NCBI GenBank assembly: GCA_017466445.1
Contig: JAFTUC010000020.1
Coordinates: 1 to 56,964, forward strand
Reading direction: 5' to 3'
Source: Clostridia bacterium
GTDB lineage: Bacteria > Bacillota > Clostridia > Oscillospirales > CAG-272
DNA length: 56,964 nucleotides
Below the pieces are notes generated by a model. It saw only the letters and a program-made list of their open reading frames with translations. It searched no databases and was not told where the DNA came from. Shown piece by piece: positions 53,293 through 56,964 of the stretch (position 1 is the stretch's first letter; every line of letters begins with the position of its first letter). Made by a program: the position numbers and the translations under genes.

Positions 53293-54930
53293 ATGCCTAT
53301 TACCGAGATACTTGAGAGAAACGCCGAGAAATTCGCTTCCGACGTTTGTCTTGTGGAGGTAAATCCAGATAGAGAAGAAACGAGACGTGTTACATGGAGA
53401 GAATATGAGCTTGTTGAGACAACACAGCCTAAATATTACCGTAGAGAGATAACGTGGAGCGTTTTCAATGAAAAGTCAAACAGATTTGCAAATGCTCTGA
53501 TAGCTAACGGAATCAAGAAGGGTGATAAGGTTGGAATCCTCCTTATGAACTGCCTTGAATGGCTTCCCATATATTTCGGAATACTTAAAACGGGTGCGCT
53601 CGCTGTTCCGCTTAACTTCAGATATTCTTCCGATGAAATAAAATACTGCCTTGAGCTTGCAGATGTCGATCTTCTTGTTTTCGGAAGCGAGTTTATAGGA
53701 CGAATCGAGGAGATCGAGCCTGTTATCCGTAAGAACAGACTTCTTGTTTACGCGGGATCGGACGTTTGCCCTACCTTTGCGGAGAGCTATGCTGATCTCA
53801 CCGCGGATCAGTCAAGTGCTTCTCCGAGTGTAGAGATAACCGATGACGATTACGGTGCAATTTACTTTTCTTCGGGAACTACGGGATTTCCTAAGGCTAT
53901 ACTTCATAAGCACAGAAGCCTTATGCACGCTTGTATCGTTGAACAGAAGCATCACGGACAGACTAAGGACGATATATTCCTTTGCATTCCTCCGCTTTAC
54001 CATACGGGAGCGAAGATGCACTGGTTCGGAAGCTTCCTTGTAGGAGGAAAAGCGGTCCTTCTCAAGGGAACGAAGCCCGAATACGTGCTCGAAGCTATTT
54101 CTAAGGAAAAGTGTACTATCGCGTGGCTTCTCGTTCCGTGGGCACAGGATATCCTCAACGCGCTCGACAGAGGTGATATGAAGAAGGAGGATTACTGTCT
54201 CGATCAGTGGCGCCTTATGCATATCGGAGCGCAGCCCGTACCAAAGAGCCTTATTGCACATTGGCTCGATTATTTCCCGACTCACGATTACGATACAAAC
54301 TACGGACTCAGTGAGTCGATAGGTCCCGGATGCGTGCATCTCGGAATAGGAAATATTTCCAAGGTCGGAGCGATCGGAATTCCCGGATACGGATGGGATG
54401 TGAAAATCGTCGATCCCGAAGGAAATGAGGTCGAAAAAGGTTGCGTAGGTGAGCTTTGTGTAAAGGGTCCCGGCGTTATGACCTGCTATTATAAAGATGA
54501 AAAGGCAACAAACGAGGTGCTCCGCGACGACTGGCTCTTTACCGGAGATATGGCACAGATGGACGAGGACGGATTTATATTCCTTGTCGATAGAAAGAAG
54601 GACGTTATCATAACGGGCGGAGAAAACCTCTATCCCGTGCAGATTGAGGACTTTATAAGCTCTCATCCCGCAGTTCACGACGTTGCCGTTATCGGACTTC
54701 CTGATAAGCGTCTCGGTGAGATCGCCGCGGCTATCATCCAGATAAAGAAGGGATATACCTGTACCGAAGAGGAAATCGAGCAGTTCTGCTCGGCACTTCC
54801 GAGATATAAGCGTCCCAAAAAGATAATCTTTGCCGATGTTCCGAGAAATCCGACCGGAAAAATCGAAAAACCGAAGCTTCGCCGTATTTACGGTGCCGAT
54901 ATGCTGGTTTCACAGCAGAATAATTCCTAA
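53293..54930 (+). CDS. Acyl-CoA synthetase (AMP-forming), class I adenylate-forming enzyme
   Basis: 545 aa. Phosphate loop SSGTTGFPKA (about 195-204), core motif YGLSES, hinge region LFTGDMAQMDEDGF and VDRKKDVIITGGEN, catalytic lysine in NPTGKIEKPK near the end. It activates a carboxylic acid as acyl-AMP and then CoA thioester; acid chain length cannot be told from sequence. No fused domain or signal. AAAGGAG precedes ATG. Could supply CoA esters to lipid metabolism, but no operon link. Confidence 0.88.
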   Translation: MPITEILERNAEKFASDVCLVEVNPDREETRRVTWREYELVETTQPKYYRREITWSVFNEKSNRFANALIANGIKKGDKVGILLMNCLEWLPIYFGILKTGALAVPLNFRYSSDEIKYCLELADVDLLVFGSEFIGRIEEIEPVIRKNRLLVYAGSDVCPTFAESYADLTADQSSASPSVEITDDDYGAIYFSSGTTGFPKAILHKHRSLMHACIVEQKHHGQTKDDIFLCIPPLYHTGAKMHWFGSFLVGGKAVLLKGTKPEYVLEAISKEKCTIAWLLVPWAQDILNALDRGDMKKEDYCLDQWRLMHIGAQPVPKSLIAHWLDYFPTHDYDTNYGLSESIGPGCVHLGIGNISKVGAIGIPGYGWDVKIVDPEGNEVEKGCVGELCVKGPGVMTCYYKDEKATNEVLRDDWLFTGDMAQMDEDGFIFLVDRKKDVIITGGENLYPVQIEDFISSHPAVHDVAVIGLPDKRLGEIAAAIIQIKKGYTCTEEEIEQFCSALPRYKRPKKIIFADVPRNPTGKIEKPKLRRIYGADMLVSQQNNS

Positions 54931-54935
54931 ATTAT

Positions 54936-54968
54936 AAGGATCCGACCAAGGTCGGATCCTTCGTTTTT
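54936..54968 (+). terminator. Terminator of the acyl-CoA synthetase gene
   Basis: 12-bp stem AAGGATCCGACC/GGTCGGATCCTT followed by CGTTTTT. Confidence 0.9.
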
Positions 54969-55027
54969 ATATGCGAAAACCACGCCATAGCGGAGTGTTT
55001 CATACGAGGTTAACCGATTAGAAGAAT

Positions 55028-55089
55028 TCCTCCAAATATGATATAATTAGAAAGACCTGACAGTCAAACTAAAAAACATATTTGGAGGA
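55028..55089 (+). promoter_or_regulatory. 13-bp inverted repeat around a TATAAT, covering the ribosome site
   Basis: TCCTCCAAATATG (55028-55040) and CATATTTGGAGGA (55077-55089) are exact complements; TATAAT at 55042-55047 lies between them. In a read-through RNA the GGAGGA ribosome site would be paired; in an RNA started locally it would be free. Confidence 0.65.
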
Positions 55090-55096
55090 TTTATCT

Positions 55097-55200
55097 ATGA
55101 AAAAAAGTGACCATAGATGAGATATTACGTTGATATCGTGGTTAAGAATACGAAGGCAATAAAAGCGTAGCCCGTAGTGTTAGTGCTATGCCCGAAACTG
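55097..55200 (+). pseudogene. Decayed ORF, possibly a mobile-element gene start
   Basis: ATG after TTTGGAGGA reads MKKSDHR then stops. With one A removed it would read MKKVTIDEILR, followed by more stops and EYEGNKSVARS. Strong expression signals before a dead frame point to a broken gene. I do not recognise the family; a transposase or small regulator start is possible. Confidence 0.35.
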
Positions 55201-55231
55201 AAATATCCACCCAATATGCGGGTGGATATTT
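55201..55231. terminator. Hairpin at convergent junction before the GH39-like gene
   Basis: 12-bp stem AAATATCCACCC/GGGTGGATATTT just after the glycosidase stop codon; T tracts are weak on both strands. Confidence 0.6.
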
Positions 55232-55233
55232 AT

Positions 55234-56610
55234 TTAAATATTCAAAAGCTTTATTTCTACGCAAGAGTTTTCGGGAAGCGTCAAAACTTCGTTTGCAAGG
55301 GTCTCACCTGTAAGAGTGTAACGGTTTTCCTCGTCAATTCGAAGTATCTGTATATCATCTGTTGGGAAACCACTGATATTTAGCCTTAGCGATACCTCCT
55401 GCTCGTTGACGTTTGCTATAACAATAGTTCCTTTTCTGTTGTTTACGGCGGCTTGAACGAAGACCTGCGGATCGTCACTTTTAGACGAAACAGCGTTTCC
55501 GAGCTTGTAAATCGAATCAAACATCATAAAAGCATAGTAGGTGCGGTATGGATACATCGTGTCCGGATTAAATAAAGGTCCGTAAGCGCTACATTCTATC
55601 CGCGCATCGTAGATGCACATAACGTCTGTAGATGTGTTTTGCATCATAAGCATGAATCCGAGGGATTTTGCCGCACCGCGGGGAGCATCGCGATGCTTTG
55701 TGTTTTTCCAAAGATTCCACTCGTTAAGGTGATGTTCTGCCGAGGTGTATCCGTATTTGTCAAGCATACGGCGAACGTATGATGCGTGCTCGGCGATGAT
55801 TAGGAAATTGTCCTTTGTAGAATGGTGGAGATGGTCATAAACATGCCATGAGAAGAAGTCAATCGGCGCACCGGTCGCCTTCTGATACTTGAAAAATCCG
55901 TGCATAAAGGAAATCACAAAATCGTATATGTAGGAGTCTTCGTGATCGAGCCCCTCAAGATTCCTGTCCTTTTCAAATTCGTAAACTCCACAGTGACCGT
56001 AGCCACCGACCTTTATGCTGTCTCCGAAGCAGGATTTGAGATGCTTTGCGGTGACCGAATAAAGCTCATAATATTGCTCTGGAGTTCCTTTCCACATTGC
56101 CGATGTTTCTTCCTTGTAGCAATCGTCCGGTTCATTCCAAACCTCCCAATACTTGATTCCGAATTTGTATCCGTTTGCCCATCCCTCGTTGTAGTGACGT
56201 ATAACATGCTCACATATTCTCGCCCATTTCGCAAAATCCTTGGGAGGATAGATGCGATATGCTTTTCTCATATGCTCGTTTTCTATGGTAACTCCGAGCC
56301 TGAAATATGGCTCGCAGTTTGCCTTCATAAGACCTTCTACGATCTTGTCGGTAAATGTGAAATCATATGAATTAGGATCGTTTTCATCGGCGTCAAAGTC
56401 ACGGAAAAGATTAGGAATATCAACGTATAGCCCTCCGCCTAACCAGCCTCCTACGTCATGTAGCCGAGAATAAGGAATTCCGGCTTGAGTGAGATAACGG
56501 TACATAACATCATTAAGACCGATGCTGGGAGGCTGTCCAACTCCGTGCATTGGCTTTATTTTGCCCGTGAGTTCACTGAAATTAACAGATATATTTACTT
56601 TTTTTGCCAT
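55234..56610 (-). CDS. GH39-like glycoside hydrolase (clan GH-A)
   Basis: 458 aa, no signal peptide. TIM-barrel with acid/base Glu160 in WEVWNEPDD and nucleophile Glu297 in HLNEWN, spacing and context of GH39 (beta-xylosidase / alpha-L-iduronidase family); a small C-terminal beta domain follows. The start GQPPSIG/PYSRLHD resembles GH39 substrate-loop regions. Substrate could be a xyloside or uronide. ATG behind an AGGAG-type site. It may work on plant glycans with the GH127 protein, though 38 kb apart. Confidence 0.82.
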   Translation of the reverse strand: MAKKVNISVNFSELTGKIKPMHGVGQPPSIGLNDVMYRYLTQAGIPYSRLHDVGGWLGGGLYVDIPNLFRDFDADENDPNSYDFTFTDKIVEGLMKANCEPYFRLGVTIENEHMRKAYRIYPPKDFAKWARICEHVIRHYNEGWANGYKFGIKYWEVWNEPDDCYKEETSAMWKGTPEQYYELYSVTAKHLKSCFGDSIKVGGYGHCGVYEFEKDRNLEGLDHEDSYIYDFVISFMHGFFKYQKATGAPIDFFSWHVYDHLHHSTKDNFLIIAEHASYVRRMLDKYGYTSAEHHLNEWNLWKNTKHRDAPRGAAKSLGFMLMMQNTSTDVMCIYDARIECSAYGPLFNPDTMYPYRTYYAFMMFDSIYKLGNAVSSKSDDPQVFVQAAVNNRKGTIVIANVNEQEVSLRLNISGFPTDDIQILRIDEENRYTLTGETLANEVLTLPENSCVEIKLLNI

Positions 56611-56657
56611 TGTTATTTCTCCTAATGCAGAGTTTGTTTAATGATATCTATGTGGTG

Positions 56658-56686
56658 ATTGTATTATAAAAACAACGCTTTGTCAA
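56658..56686 (-). promoter_or_regulatory. Promoter of the GH39-like gene
   Basis: Minus strand TTGACA (56681-56686) and TACAAT (56658-56663), 17-bp spacer. Confidence 0.78.
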
Positions 56687-56827
56687 GAGAAAAATGTGTT
56701 TTTTGCGATTCTTTTGAAAAAATATTACCTTTGTCGCGTTTTGCACAGAGCTTTTCCTGTTTTAACTGCCAAAACGGATTGTATGATCTCACAAAAACAG
56801 CCTCCCATCTTTGTGCAGTATCACACA

Positions 56828-56856
56828 TTGACAGGATATGCCATATATGATATACT
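56828..56856 (+). promoter_or_regulatory. Promoter reading out of the window
   Basis: TTGACA 56828-56833 and TATACT 56851-56856, 17-bp spacer. The following ~100 bp to the window end contain no clear start codon with a ribosome site, so a leader RNA or RNA gene may follow; I recognise none. Confidence 0.7.
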
Positions 56857-56964
56857 GTAAACGTAAGGGAAACGAAGAAGGCGGATCCCGAAAATAGCCA
56901 AAGTGGCATTTAATGATTTGAATAACCTGTTTGTTAGATGCATTTTGAGCGCACGGAAGGGATC

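Overview
The window looks like a chromosomal piece of an anaerobic, probably gut-dwelling, Clostridia-type Bacillota. Evidence: moderate GC with AT-rich gaps, consensus TTGACA/TATAAT promoters, strong AAAGGAG/GGAGG ribosome sites, TTG/GTG starts, meso-DAP dehydrogenase, a PPi-type phosphofructokinase, and glycan enzymes (NanA-like aldolase, BNR/Asp-box protein, GH127, GH39-like). Species cannot be fixed from the sequence alone.

Layout. 0-3.9 kb: end of a lipoprotein gene, tRNA-Val(GAC), and a sialic-acid-type pair (NanA-like, BNR protein) divergent from an AraC regulator. 4.0-6.5 kb: two G3E (CobW-type) metallochaperone GTPases, one with a nine-fold His/Cys repeat and one with a DUF1980-like tail, behind tRNA-Leu(GAG). 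6.7-15.5 kb: housekeeping genes (aspartokinase, FkbM protein, ABC-F, DacF-type carboxypeptidase, pgi, a small P-loop protein, ddh). 15.6-17.4 kb: GH127 arabinofuranosidase-like gene.

17.4-36.6 kb is the most interesting part. An 84-bp direct repeat (82/84 identical), made of the last 15 codons of the GH127 gene plus downstream sequence, brackets about 19 kb. The block opens with a broken XRE gene and a TnpV-like remnant. It then carries MarR, a heterodimeric ABC exporter, a NifX-like metal-cofactor protein, a small (p)ppGpp synthetase, a two-component system, PlsY, FtsH, DegV/FakB, FakA, a second PlsY, a giant 2-hydroxyacyl-CoA-dehydratase-activase fusion and an alpha/beta hydrolase. CTG/TTG leucine, GGC glycine and CGN arginine codons are visibly commoner than in the flanks. 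I read it as an acquired membrane-lipid module: fatty acid kinase makes acyl-phosphate, PlsY puts the acyl group on glycerol-3-phosphate, and the giant protein may reduce the acyl ester to a vinyl ether (anaerobic plasmalogen synthesis), with stress sensing and membrane proteolysis alongside.

36.6-38.1 kb: an unknown 164-aa protein, then a coupled 25-aa ORF / ArsR-DUF2087 / XRE set. 38.3-43.4 kb: a DMT transporter and the polyamine operon potABCD. 43.6-47.4 kb: a TPR/leucine-rich-repeat membrane protein, a copper-amine-oxidase-N-like protein and a VanY-type peptidase with a zinc-ribbon-like insert. 47.5-48.3 kb: tRNA-Glu(CUC) followed by four tandem ~163-bp units. 48.4-56.6 kb: second DMT transporter, PPi-PFK, serC-serA, an acyl-CoA synthetase, a decayed ORF and a GH39-like glycosidase. 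The last ~100 bp hold a good promoter for something beyond the window.
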